From Melanocharis versteri (taxonomy: Eukaryota; Chordata; Aves; Passeriformes; Melanocharitidae): a DNA stretch of 64,000 nucleotides. Shown piece after piece: positions 1-9,825 of this stretch; position 1 is the first letter of the stretch, and the number at the start of each line of letters is the position of its first letter. The notes beneath the pieces were generated by a model. That model made no database searches and was not told where the DNA came from. It worked only from the letters and a program-made list of their open reading frames with translations. The position numbers and the translations under genes are program-made. The DNA lies in contig VZTG01004282.1 in assembly GCA_013397845.1 (NCBI GenBank), forward strand, positions 1,079,289 through 1,143,288. Direction: 5' to 3'.

Positions 1-430
1 GAGAGCGGCAGGCAGGGCAGAGGCAGCCCGCGGACCGGCAGCGCTTCTGCCCAGCGCTTGGCTCGCGGTGCGCGGCCGCGCAATTTCAGCCGAGGTCAAA
101 CCCGTGCGCCAGTCCCCGAGCTTAACGCGGTGGGGCTCGGAGCGGCGGGTCGTAGGGGGGAGCTACATTTCCAGATCATTTTAAAGGTCACGGGGGAGGA
201 GGGGGGAAAAACTGTGAATGTCAAAGTTGTGCTGCAGCTACTTACATGTCGGTGCCAGAGCAGGGTGGTGGCTGTGAGCGGTTTGATTGGCAGCTCAACG
301 CGAAAGTCCGCGCGGACTCCGGAGCCCGGCGCAGCCCCGGGGGTCTGAGCACTTTTCACCGGACAGAGGCAGTTGAAGGAAGCTCGCACGTCCCCTTCTC
401 TTCTCCTCTCCTCCTCCATCCAGGACAGAG
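1..430. promoter_or_regulatory. CpG-rich segment at left edge (possible promoter/5' region)
   Basis: The segment is GC-rich with frequent CpG, including GCGGCCGCG-type runs near 70-80 and CGCGAAAGTCCGCGCGGAC near 300-320, in strong contrast to the AT-rich DNA that follows. It contains two AGGTCA nuclear-receptor half-sites (93-98 and 185-190). The second lies in an AAAGGTCA context, the NBRE monomer form. Open frames on both strands here are GC-driven and match no protein I know. In vertebrates such islands usually mark promoters. A gene could start here and run left, out of the window, but no exon or splice signal proves it. Confidence 0.55.
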
Positions 431-1104
431 AATGAATCCATTTCGGTTTTTCTTCCCCCGGCTCTCTTTCCGTTTGCCTACACATCCTCCAAGTCCTAGC
501 CCTAGCTCTTAACTGCAGTCCCTGGAACAAGAGGGGAAAAAATCGTTTATGGCTTAAAAAAAATCCCAATGGCTGATTTTGTGTGTGTGTTATAAGAATG
601 CACCCACAACAACAAAAAAGTCACTTCTCTGTCCCCCACCGTACAGCAGAAGAATAATAAAAAAGCTTTATATTTTTGCAGTGGGTATTCAAAGATAATT
701 TGATGCCATTGTTTCTGCTACAGATGGTTCTTTTTAATACAATAACACTGCTCTTTGTGCATACTACACACAATAAAAATCGAAAGCGTTCTCCTGAATA
801 ACCATTTTGTTCTCGCTTGTATACAGGCCAACAAAAGCTGCCGTGAGGTAATGGGTTCTGTTTATTGAAGCCATAGAATAGAGGTTCGATAAAGATTTTT
901 GTATATGGGGGGAAAAAAAATTAAAATAAAGACCGAGGTCGAGCTGATCTCTGCGTATTTATTACCACTGAAATATTTTATCAATATATTTCTTTGAGTT
1001 GCAGCTGCAGGGATCCCTCCTCCCCTCCCCCCATCCATAATCAGCCCAAACATCTGTTTCTTTGAATTTGGGGAGATCTACAGTCGTGGCCAGACCTAAA
1101 AATC
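431..1104. other. AT-rich spacer between CpG islands
   Basis: This is AT-rich DNA with no convincing reading frame. It has a short TG run near 580-590, several AATAAA-like hexamers (for example near 655, 771 and 924), and a pyrimidine-rich stretch at 1015-1035. The lack of repeats and its position between two CpG islands make conserved regulatory or untranslated sequence plausible. That is inference only. Confidence 0.3.
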
Positions 1105-1575
1105 TAGACTTTAAGAGCGAGTGGGGCAAAGCGGCTCAGCGAGAAGGCAGCGGGCGCTGGGGAGGCGAGGCTGAGCAGCCCCGGCTGTGCCTGTGCGCGC
1201 CTATCTTTGTGTGCCCGGCTTTGCAATCTGCTGTCCACGCACACGCACACACAAAGGCGCAAACCGCTGCTGACAGCCCCCGGGATTAGCCCACGGGATT
1301 TTCCTGCGCGCGGCCGCGCCGCCTGTCCCCGCGCTCCAGCAGCCTCGGCTGCGCGCAGCTCCCGCGCAGCGCGGCTCTTGCGCGGCTCCTGCGCCGCCGC
1401 CCGCGAAGTTCCTGAGCGGCTGCAGAGCCGCCCCCCAGACGGGGCCGCGGCCGTGCCCCGCCGCGGCCGCGGAGCGCAGCGGGCAGCAGCAGCCGGGGGG
1501 CGGCGGGTGCCGAGGGTGCTGCGGGCTCCAGCAGAGTTCTGCTGCGCTGCTAACTTTCTGCCGAGTGATGAATAA
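1105..1575. promoter_or_regulatory. Strong CpG island
   Basis: This is the densest CpG stretch of the window. I count about 29 CpG dinucleotides in the 180 bases from 1321 to 1500, with several GC-box-like and GCGGCCGC motifs. A short (AC)n tract at 1235-1252 precedes it. Both strands stay open over more than 100 codons (1104-1583 minus, 1207-1575 plus), but the translations are Ala/Arg/Pro/Ser-rich low-complexity of the kind any GC-rich DNA gives, so I do not call them genes. The island is likely an unmethylated promoter or a regulatory island of a nearby developmental gene. The direction of transcription cannot be decided from the sequence. Confidence 0.7.
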
Positions 1576-2254
1576 ATTAGCACCGCTGAAGGGGGAAATA
1601 AATGTTAGAGGCAGCCGCCAAGACCCACGACGATTTTTGTCGTGGAAATTGTTTCACAGGTCGAGAATTCTGCGGCCGAAAGTCGCCCCGTTACCTAGTT
1701 TGGGATCTGGTTACGACTGTAGCAACTCGAAGAGAGCCCCAAAGCAGAAGAAAGTGCTTAGACAATAGGGCTCTGCGGGAAAGTTGTTAGTCAGTGACTG
1801 TGTTTGTCTACCTTTCTATAGGAATTAATGCCACAGTTCTCTGTGCCTCTGTAGCCTGGACTGACAGTAATCCACCTCTGTGACTTCTGCCCTTTGTGTT
1901 TTCACAAAACTCGGCTCACTTGTAGCACGACAACAGCACGGAATAATGACTTTAACCTTCAAACGTTCTTTAATTAGCTTTTTCAGCAAACTAAAAGATG
2001 TTCAAATGAGCCCTTTGACAAAAACTGACCTGAGCCTTCAAATTCTACTTTCACTTTTGGGACTAAGACGTTATTGGTTCGCAACTCTTCTGAAGTCATC
2101 TAATAAGGGATTATTTAGGAACTATTACCCACACGCCAATTAAAGCCTCTCCGATGAAATTCGGGAGACAAAGATAAGCATCAAAACGGAAAATTAAACT
2201 ATTTGCACATGGCTTGTTTTTCAACAACCCATTTTGCATCTCAGGATAAACATC
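1576..2254. other. Intermediate-GC spacer between CpG islands
   Basis: No gene is recognisable. A pyrimidine tract ending in CTATAG at about 1810-1820 could be a weak splice acceptor, but no matching donor or exon is evident. The rest is AT-rich without repeats. Confidence 0.25.
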
Positions 2255-2400
2255 TTCGCGCCAGCTCGCTCCGCCGGAGCGGGGAGGGTGCGGGGAGCGT
2301 CTCCGGGGCGGCCGCGGAGCGGCGGCTGCGGCCCCGCCGGAGCGGCCCCNGACCCGTACGGAGGGTGGCAGAGCTCACCTCCCGCCACTGAGTTCAGGCA
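2255..2400. promoter_or_regulatory. Small CpG islet with an unresolved base
   Basis: A sharp GC-rich block sits in AT-rich DNA. It includes the short perfect inverted repeat GCTCCG-c-CGGAGC at 2268-2280, and the related GCCGGAGCGG string occurs again around 2337-2346. Position 2350 is an undetermined base (n), the only one in the window, probably because the local GC and hairpin content defeated sequencing. Likely part of the same promoter/regulatory CpG cluster. Confidence 0.5.
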
Positions 2401-2659
2401 ACCTCCCGTCATTTTGCAATAGCCTTTACGCGGTCGGGAGGGGGGGAAAGTGCCATAAAAGAGCTAAGCGTGTCAAAGTTCAGGAAATAGTGCAAGAACT
2501 TTTCTAGGATTCTCGAAGAAAGTACCGTTTCTCCTGAAGAACTATTTTATTTCTCAGAGCAGGGAAGGAAAGAGATTAGTAAGAAATGCATATTTTGAAC
2601 CTACGGTGGTTCTTTGGGATAAATGGGAACCAGGCTCTGAATAGTTTAATACTGGCTTA

Positions 2660-2931
2660 TCAATGAAAGATGATTTTTTTTTCTTTCCAGTGGGAACAAC
2701 CCGATGGCTCAGAAATCTTATGTCGTTCTCAACCACTGTATACAAATTTTGGAGACAGTTTCCAGGCAAATTACAGCAGCATCCTACGGCAAGCTGACAA
2801 AGAGATTCCAGGAATGCCACGCATCTAGGAGGGAAATACGAATCCTTCTCTTTAGCCTGAAGCACGAAATTGGCTTAAAGCTCATTTTGCAGATAACCAG
2901 AAACGAAATCACCAATGCGTGGACCGGCTAG
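2660..2931 (+). other. Possible splice acceptor followed by a 75-codon frame
   Basis: A long T-rich tract ends in TTCTTTCCAG at 2681-2690, a near-ideal vertebrate 3' splice site. It is followed at 2704 by an ATG frame of 75 codons that ends with TAG at 2929-2931. The predicted peptide is basic and resembles no family I know. An exon of a non-coding or lineage-specific transcript from the CpG cluster is possible. A chance T-rich AG is just as likely. No donor site was identified. Confidence 0.2.
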
Positions 2932-3469
2932 CTACAACTTTATAACGCTTTGCAGCAATTTCTAAGACTTTCTGGAGGGAAAGAAAAACAAACAAACAAA
3001 AGTAAAAAAGTGAACCGCATATTGGAAGGGCTCTGAGAGAAATTCGCATATCAACATGCATTTTTCGCCCTGGTCTGAGGAGGGCTGGGCTCCCACACGG
3101 CCACTGGTACCCTTAAGTATCTATGCCGAGACCGATCCCACGGGGTGGGAAAATGAACGTCCTAGATTTTGACTTTCACAGTTCATTTTAGGCTTGGGGA
3201 AATAGACCCCAACAAAAGAAACCATCCAAACCACCTGCATCCAGGTGCATAGATAAAATAACGGATGTCTCCAAATTTGCTATATATAGGTATATGTCTA
3301 GGTTGCATATTCCAACAGACCCGTGAGGCGTTTGGGAGACACGGTCTCCCGTGGAGGGGCTGAGTGCCGGAGTCTGACCCAACACCGTCCAGAAAAAAAA
3401 AAATAAATTTCAGAATGTTGGAGTTCCTACCCAGGACAAAGCACTGAAGCTGTTTCAAAGCAGAGGGGG
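2932..3469. other. AT-rich spacer with short (AAAC)n
   Basis: It holds a short imperfect AAAC repeat at 2985-3000 and an alternating TA tract around 3281-3290. No coding frame is recognised. A short open frame on the minus strand overlaps the next island and has no recognisable domain. Confidence 0.3.
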
Positions 3470-4040
3470 AAGCCAGGCTGCTGCTGGTATTTCTCGCCCC
3501 AGCCAGTATTTCTGCCCTTGCCGTGCCCGCAGTGGCTCCGCCACCGCTCAGCGCCAGCCCGTGCCTGGCTCCGCCGCGCACGGCCCCGCGCTCCCCGCGC
3601 CGGGGCTCCCAGGTTCATCTTCCCCGGAGGAGCTGAGGTTCACGCCACGCGGGACAAGCCCTTCTTTCGCATCCCGGCTCGCTGACAAGAGGGTTAAAGT
3701 TTAACACCGGCGGGCTGCCCGGGGGCCGGGCGGGAGCGGCCCCGCGGCAGAGCCCACGCGGGGCGCGGAGCGCGGATCCCCCGCGCCCCCCGAGCAGCGC
3801 TCGCTCGGCCGCCTCCACCCCGCGTGTCCTCTGGGACTCCGTTCCTGGGCGAAGGGGCTTCCCGATCTATTTCCAGAAGTTCTCAGCCCCTCGTTTCGCT
3901 TTTGCAGCCTTCACGCTTTTCTAGCCACAGAGCTGCGCGTGGGAGCCGTGGCGCGGTGCCCGTGTGTGCTGCAGAGACTCGCACCCCGGGAGGGCTGCAC
4001 ACGCTGCCCACCACGCCGCAGCCTCAGAAGAACGCTCGGG
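3470..4040. promoter_or_regulatory. CpG island
   Basis: The core at about 3535-3825 is dense in CpG and GC-boxes, with runs such as GGGGCCGGGCGGGAGCGGCC near 3722. Density then decays gradually to about 4170. Frames open on both strands through it are Arg/Ala/Gly/Pro-rich and look compositional. Together with the islands at 1.1 and 2.3 kb this makes a 4-kb CpG cluster, which in vertebrates usually accompanies a developmental transcription-factor locus. Confidence 0.65.
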
Positions 4041-4170
4041 ACACACCGGTAGCAGGGTTTTTTGGTTGCTGCCCCCAGCCCTCGAGGATATGAAGGTAGA
4101 AAATCCATTTATCCGAAAGCAAAGAAGCGGTAGCGCACAAGAGTGGCTCTCGAGGAGCGGCAGGTTTGCA

Positions 4171-7100
4171 GGGCAGGCCGGCCTTTCACTGCACGGAAAT
4201 CTAGGGAAGAACTTTAGGTGTGCCTCCTAAAATTGCAGAGTTTTCTTCTGTTTAGTTTTTGTTTTCTTTTTTTCATGGTTGCTATGAGAGAGTCTGCTCA
4301 TTTTTTACCTCAACACTTACTGCAATAACTTTGCTATGGGTGGCTGTGGTGTCAAATATGCCTTTAGTGAAAGATGACCACTTGGTATCTGATAAATTTC
4401 CCCTGGGAAGAACAGCAGAAAGTATAGCACCAGCAATATTTTGTGTTTTGTCCAAATATTTCTTGCACTTGATACTTTTACACATTCTAATCCTTAGATG
4501 GCAACTTTCTTTGGAATCAGACTTTTTTTTTTACATACTAAAGATGAATGTATCAAATACATGAAACTTGTTCGCAATAACTCTTAAATTCCTGTGTATG
4601 CTATGTCTACATTACAAATGTAATTTGATTCTGAAAGTGTTTTGGTAAATAAAATTAAAATAAAATAAACAGACAAAGAGCATGCATGTGCACACTGTGT
4701 ACACACTTTACACTGCAGGTCTCATGCCCATGCACATGTTATACATCGTATATATGATAATATATAGTCTAGGGCCTGGTATAAATGCTGCGCATTATAG
4801 GAGTCAGGGACTCCCTCCACACACACTTCCACATGTTCACATGGCATTTGCATGTGCTCTTACATGTTAAATGTTGTGGGAAACATAATTTTGAACGCTG
4901 AATTTTGACTGTATTATCATGGAGTAAAGTGAAATTTCACAAAGTCAAGCAAGTCATTTCACAAAACTTAGGTTTTCATTGCATGCCTATTGCTGCTGTG
5001 AGCAGACTGGAGCTGGAAAGGAGAGCTCCAATGTTGGCAGGAAGACCCTAGGGAAGTCCAGAGACTCTCCACTTGCAATATTTTGACTGGCACTTCTTTT
5101 CATCATCATTCATATAAGATACAAGGGGTGAATTTGGGGAAGTTAATTTCTTTCTCTGTGCTTTCAATAAAGTTTCAAGCAGCCCATCACCACCTCACCA
5201 CAGTAACATCTGCTGATCCCCATAACTTGCAGAGACTTACTGACTTTATGAGGTAAATTCAGTTTATTTGGAAACACCCACACTTAATTAGACTCTCGCA
5301 ATATTTGCCTGCTGTTATTCTAATTTTTCTCCAATATCTGCTTTCACTCTAACCACCACAGAACTCAAGTCAATCAGGGTCCATAATGGGCCACAACACA
5401 TGGTACTCAACACTTCCTCCTCTGAACAACACAGGCCCTGAGCAGGAATCCCTCTGCATAATTTGAAACCCTCCACAGTATTACAGAGTAGCAATTCCAA
5501 GATTCCTGATGGGTCCAAGTTATTAGAAAGAACGTTAATAAATGAGAATATGCAGAAACGAGGAATAGTTATTGGCAGAAGGAAGAGGGCAAAACCCTCA
5601 TACTGTAGCTGGCACTGAATTAAAAAGTATACGGAGGATTAGATATCAACCACTTCTATCAAATGCAAGGCCCAAGAACCTAGGGGGAGTGAAGTGTGTA
5701 AGAACAGATGCTTAGAAGGTAAAACACCCCAATTAACCTCATTATCTGTTACAAAACGGTATTATTAATATTCTGTGTTTTTTCAAATCACTGTTGTTGT
5801 TGTTGAAGAGAATCTGTTGACTAGCATGTGTTTTTCTCTAGTCTCCCAAATCAGCACTGCCCTTCTTAAGGTCAGGGGAATGTATCTTAAAACATTCATA
5901 TATTTAAAAAATATGTATTGTCATTTTAATAGGCACTGTGGATAGTTTAATTTGTATCTGTATTAAATTAAACATATGGTGAACAGGGTATAATAGATTT
6001 TCTATAATTTAGCTGCCAATGTGGCAACAGAAGCCAGTTACTCTCACCAGCAGACTTGTCAGTGGTTTGTTTACTAGCTTATTTGAATTAAAATAAAGCT
6101 TCGCTTCTGCTGACTGCACATCATTATCTATGAGACCATAATCCTGCTAGCAAATCCTATATCTTCCAGAACTGGCTCTTTTGTTTGGGATTACTGAGAG
6201 CTTAGCCTATAACAAAGAGGAATAAGGCATCCCTCTCATCCTCGTAATTAAGTGTGGGGAGTAATTTAGAAACAAACCCAGAAAGATGTACAATTTGGAG
6301 TTCTGCTTCTATGCAGGATTGGGGAACAGAAGAGGCCAAACACTGATTATGTTAGCACAATATTTAAACTATTAAACTACTGTACAACAGGAATCCAGCT
6401 TTTAAAAGGAAATGGCAACTACCAATAAAGTATTAAGTTGTTTTACACTAGAGACATTTTTTACGTATCTGAAGGTATGCTGGCAAATTTGGGCGGAGCT
6501 TGAAGACGACGATTTTAAATGTTTTTCTACATGCATACATTACCTATATACCACTTTTAAACACTTTCGTTTTTAATTTAAAGAGCATAATTTAACATAT
6601 GAACCTTTATTTGTTTTTTAAAGTACCCCTTAAATGTTTTAACTATTTCTGAGTAAGAATATTCTCTAGGAATAGGAATATCTCTGGCAGCTGAACATGC
6701 TTGTTTATGTGCTCTGTTTTGATACCACCAAGATTTATATTTTCCTTTAGGAAAACAAGTAGCTTGAAGTTGTTAGCATTTTAAGAGATACCTTAGAAAT
6801 GACCATAGCATTCATCAAGAAAATAAAGAATATTTTAACATAGTTATTCTGAGGCCAGTCTAAATTATATCAGCAATCTTTTGACTCTGTTGCTCAAGCT
6901 GTATTCCTGTCACCCAAATCTGTTTCTTCTCAAAACAAGAGTTATGCTGTATACAAGTAATAGAAATTAATAACTGGGTCACAAAAAATAGAAGCCTCGG
7001 GAGTACACAGATACACAATATCTATTTGCAGAGGGCTAATAAGGACAGGGGTTGATTTATAAAAGTCTTCGACATTAATTGTCACAGATGGGAATTCTGA

Positions 7101-7374
7101 GGACCTCTGTGAAACCAAATGAGGCCCTAGTGAATTATAAAGCAGGTCCTTAGACTTTAAAAACATTTAGGCAAAGTGACAGTTCAGAACATCTGTTAGC
7201 CTTCTGTCTGAGTATAAACTGGATGTCATGGAGTGCACAGCTGTAGGCATTTTCTGCCTCTTTTTGCTAACATCTGTCACAGCATTACAGTAATATAGGT
7301 AATTATCAACACCTCATATAAACTGTTTGCTATTTTAATTTCTGAATAAGTAAAATTAGCATTATACCCTTTTG
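4171..7374. other. AT-rich noncoding DNA
   Basis: No gene seen. Notable only are a CA/TG-rich alternating stretch at 4682-4760, a (TTG)n run at 5792-5805, and AT-rich tracts around 5880-5990 and 6520-6620. Short frames here (up to about 100 codons) have no recognisable features. Confidence 0.4.
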
Positions 7375-7396
7375 AAAAAAAAAAAAAAAAAAAAAA
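7375..7396 (+). repeat. Poly-A tract (A22)
   Basis: There are twenty-two consecutive A residues. I looked for a retrocopy immediately upstream: there is no AATAAA hexamer at the right spacing and no coding-like sequence, so a simple slippage tract is more likely than a retroposon tail. Confidence 0.85.
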
Positions 7397-8764
7397 GAAA
7401 TCCAGCCAGGGAAGAATTCATGTTCCCTTTTAAAGCCGAATGACAGATCTCATCATTTTAGGAGAGCTGAAATTCAGACAAAAATCTCTACTACAAATAA
7501 GGTCCTTAGGATAACATAAAAGACTTAGGTGAGAACAAGTTTAAATATTCTCCTTTTCTCTCTCTGTCTCTTAAAAAAAGACATCCAAGTCTCATCTGTC
7601 ATAAGCAAAGAAGATCAGTAGCAAGAAAAGATAGGAAACCGTTAATCATCTATGTTTTTTTCCATGCACAAGCAGCTGTCAAATGATGTATGTTTTACCA
7701 CAGTAACAAAGCCAAGGGCTCATCAGCACCAAGCAATTTTACTGTCAGCTGGTCATCCTTCTTCTCAGCAGTGAGAAAGTAAGAGATCACCTTGCAGCGG
7801 GGCACAGAAGCTCGACCTCACCGGCTGAGGCTGAAGTGAGCAGGGAAATGACCCACAGGACTTCCAGAAATAAAGGCATGTGCCAGGGATCCCCTGACAA
7901 CCAGCAGGAAGGTGTGCACAGCAAGAGATGTTCCAAACAAACAGGCTTTCAAGCCAACTTTTCAAGATCACATTCAGCTACCCCACCAAGAGATGGAAAC
8001 CACCGCCCAGTCCTGAGGATCATCTACCTGAGTGTGCAGCACAGGGAAGGTTGCAAAAAGTGACCATGTACTTTGGGTTCCTCAGTTTTGGAGGCCCAGG
8101 TGATACACTTTGTAAGAGCACGATTGGCAGAAGGCAGTTTCTTATCATTTGTGATAATCAGGCTCCTGTGAGATGTTTCTAGCTGAACACCAAAACCATC
8201 AGCCTTTGGTAACCGTGTCTGACTTGGTGGTTGTCTTAATGAAAGTGATTTTGTGAGTGCCCTTCACTGTCTTTTAGAGCTCAGGATAAAAAATGGTAGA
8301 ACAACAAAGCAATTGTCAAACAACAGCAGTGGAGACATGTCAGCCTGAACCTGCAACTATGAACCTGGTGATAGAAAATAATCACGTGGCAATGAGTTTT
8401 ACAAAATTTCATGGAGGCAATGATCATCCTCAGCTCACACTCATTTTGCTTTCACCACAAAAAGAATAGCACCTCTGCTAGAAGTTAATGTTCCAACATG
8501 GAAAACCTGAAAAAGTGCTGTTAGCTCCTTTTATAAAGGAGGCATATGGAACAAAGTGGTCACCAATATGCTATTTTTAGTGCCTGAACTACAGTCCAGA
8601 AGATAATACCCAATTACTTGATATAGTGCTCTATACACTGTCTGAACAACAATAGTGGACTGAGAAGCAAGAGAAAGCACCAGAATATGGTTTTGAAGTC
8701 ATTCAGATTCCATGTATTTTATTTTCTTCTAAAAATAAAGGCTTTGAAAAGAGGCGCAGTGTTG
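7397..8764. other. Noncoding DNA
   Basis: No recognisable gene. The stretch 7790-8180 has somewhat higher GC and overlapping short frames on both strands (about 70-85 codons), none with family features. Confidence 0.35.
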
Positions 8765-8916
8765 TCCAGGCTGAAGAAGGGCGGGGGGGGAAGAGAAGAG
8801 CTGAAAGGGAGATGAGGGCATATGGAGGTTGAGAAAGAAGAGAGAGAGACCTTGACTACAGGAAAAGACAGCTAGGGCAGAGATAGCCAGAAATCTAGAG
8901 AAAAGAAAGACAAAAT
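8765..8916 (+). repeat. Purine-rich (G/A) tract
   Basis: About 150 bases on the plus strand are strongly purine-biased, with a G8 run near 8783-8790 and GAGAGAGA near 8841-8849. Such tracts can form triplex or nuclease-sensitive structures. It is otherwise low-complexity and non-coding. Confidence 0.5.
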
Positions 8917-9777
8917 GCATCGGAGGTGCACAGTCAGAGAAAGCCACGCACACAGCAGTACATGTCGTACCTATAGGAAAGACCACGGTCAGGACAAGCT
9001 ATCCAGTTGGGGACACAACAGGATTTTACTCATTCTACTGTTTCCCCTAATTTCCACTCTGATGGACTGTGAACACTGGTGGCTGAGCTGCAGATGCATA
9101 TATTTTTTCACAGTCTCTGCTAGCAATGCAGTAATTTCACTGAGGACACAGGCAATTCTGTGCTGGTACAGCTTGAGTGTGACACAGCAGTTTTGGAAGG
9201 AGATGCACCCTTCCCTTACTGTCTTGCTTTCTTACTTTCCCCTTCTCTGTCTCTTACTGCCTCCTCAGCATTTATTTAATGCCTCCTCCTATTTTCTCCT
9301 TGTGCACAGTCAAAATTAGCTGAAATTGTGGATCTGTTCCATGCAGTCTGAGGTCCACCACTCTAACAACAACAATTCAGTGGTGAGGATTGTTTTCACT
9401 ATGGTCCTAAATCACTTGTGAGATGTTTGTCGGCTAAGACTATTTCTTTCAAGAGTTCCATCCCTCCACTGAACAATTTTTGCTCTGGCTTTTCTTGCCA
9501 ATCGTAACTCTGGCGCCCAGGTGGATGCCAGGCAGGTTTTACCATGTTACAAGGTGCAGGATAAACATTTTCCTCCTACTTTTGGTTTCAATTTGGTAAA
9601 GATTCTCAAACATTTATTTTAACACTTGCAAGTAAAACTATCTTACATATTCCCATCACCCTACTCCCTAAACGCAATTTTCAAATGCCAAAGAATATGT
9701 GAGCTATTGCAGATCACATAATAGATGCCTACACATTCACTATTCTAGTAATATTTATTATTGAAACAGACTGTTTT
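8917..9777. other. Noncoding DNA with a 134-codon chance frame
   Basis: A plus-strand frame at 8915-9319 is open for 134 codons. The predicted peptide is rich in Leu, Ser, Cys and Phe with no domain that I recognise and no splice or promoter context. I treat it as chance. Confidence 0.3.
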
Positions 9778-9825
9778 GTAAAGAGCTTTGAGATACCTAG
9801 GCCATAAAAAGTGTGATATAAAACA
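9778..9825 (+). mobile_element. MIR/CORE-SINE-like tail remnant
   Basis: The string GTAAAGAGCTTTGAGATAC followed by a CATAAAAAGTG-GATATAAA pattern resembles the conserved 3' part of ancient amniote MIR-type SINEs, as I remember it (TGTAAAGCGCTTTGAGAT then a GCGCTATATAA-like end). Only this tail is recognisable. The upstream tRNA-related head cannot be seen by eye. Confidence 0.45.

Noticed and set aside
1104..1583. 159-codon minus-strand frame through the CpG island
   Set aside because: Both strands are open here because GC-rich DNA has few stops. The Arg/Ala-rich translation shows no domain.
7375..7396. A22 run as the tail of a processed retrocopy
   Set aside because: No coding-like sequence, no polyadenylation hexamer at the usual spacing and no flanking target-site duplication were seen.
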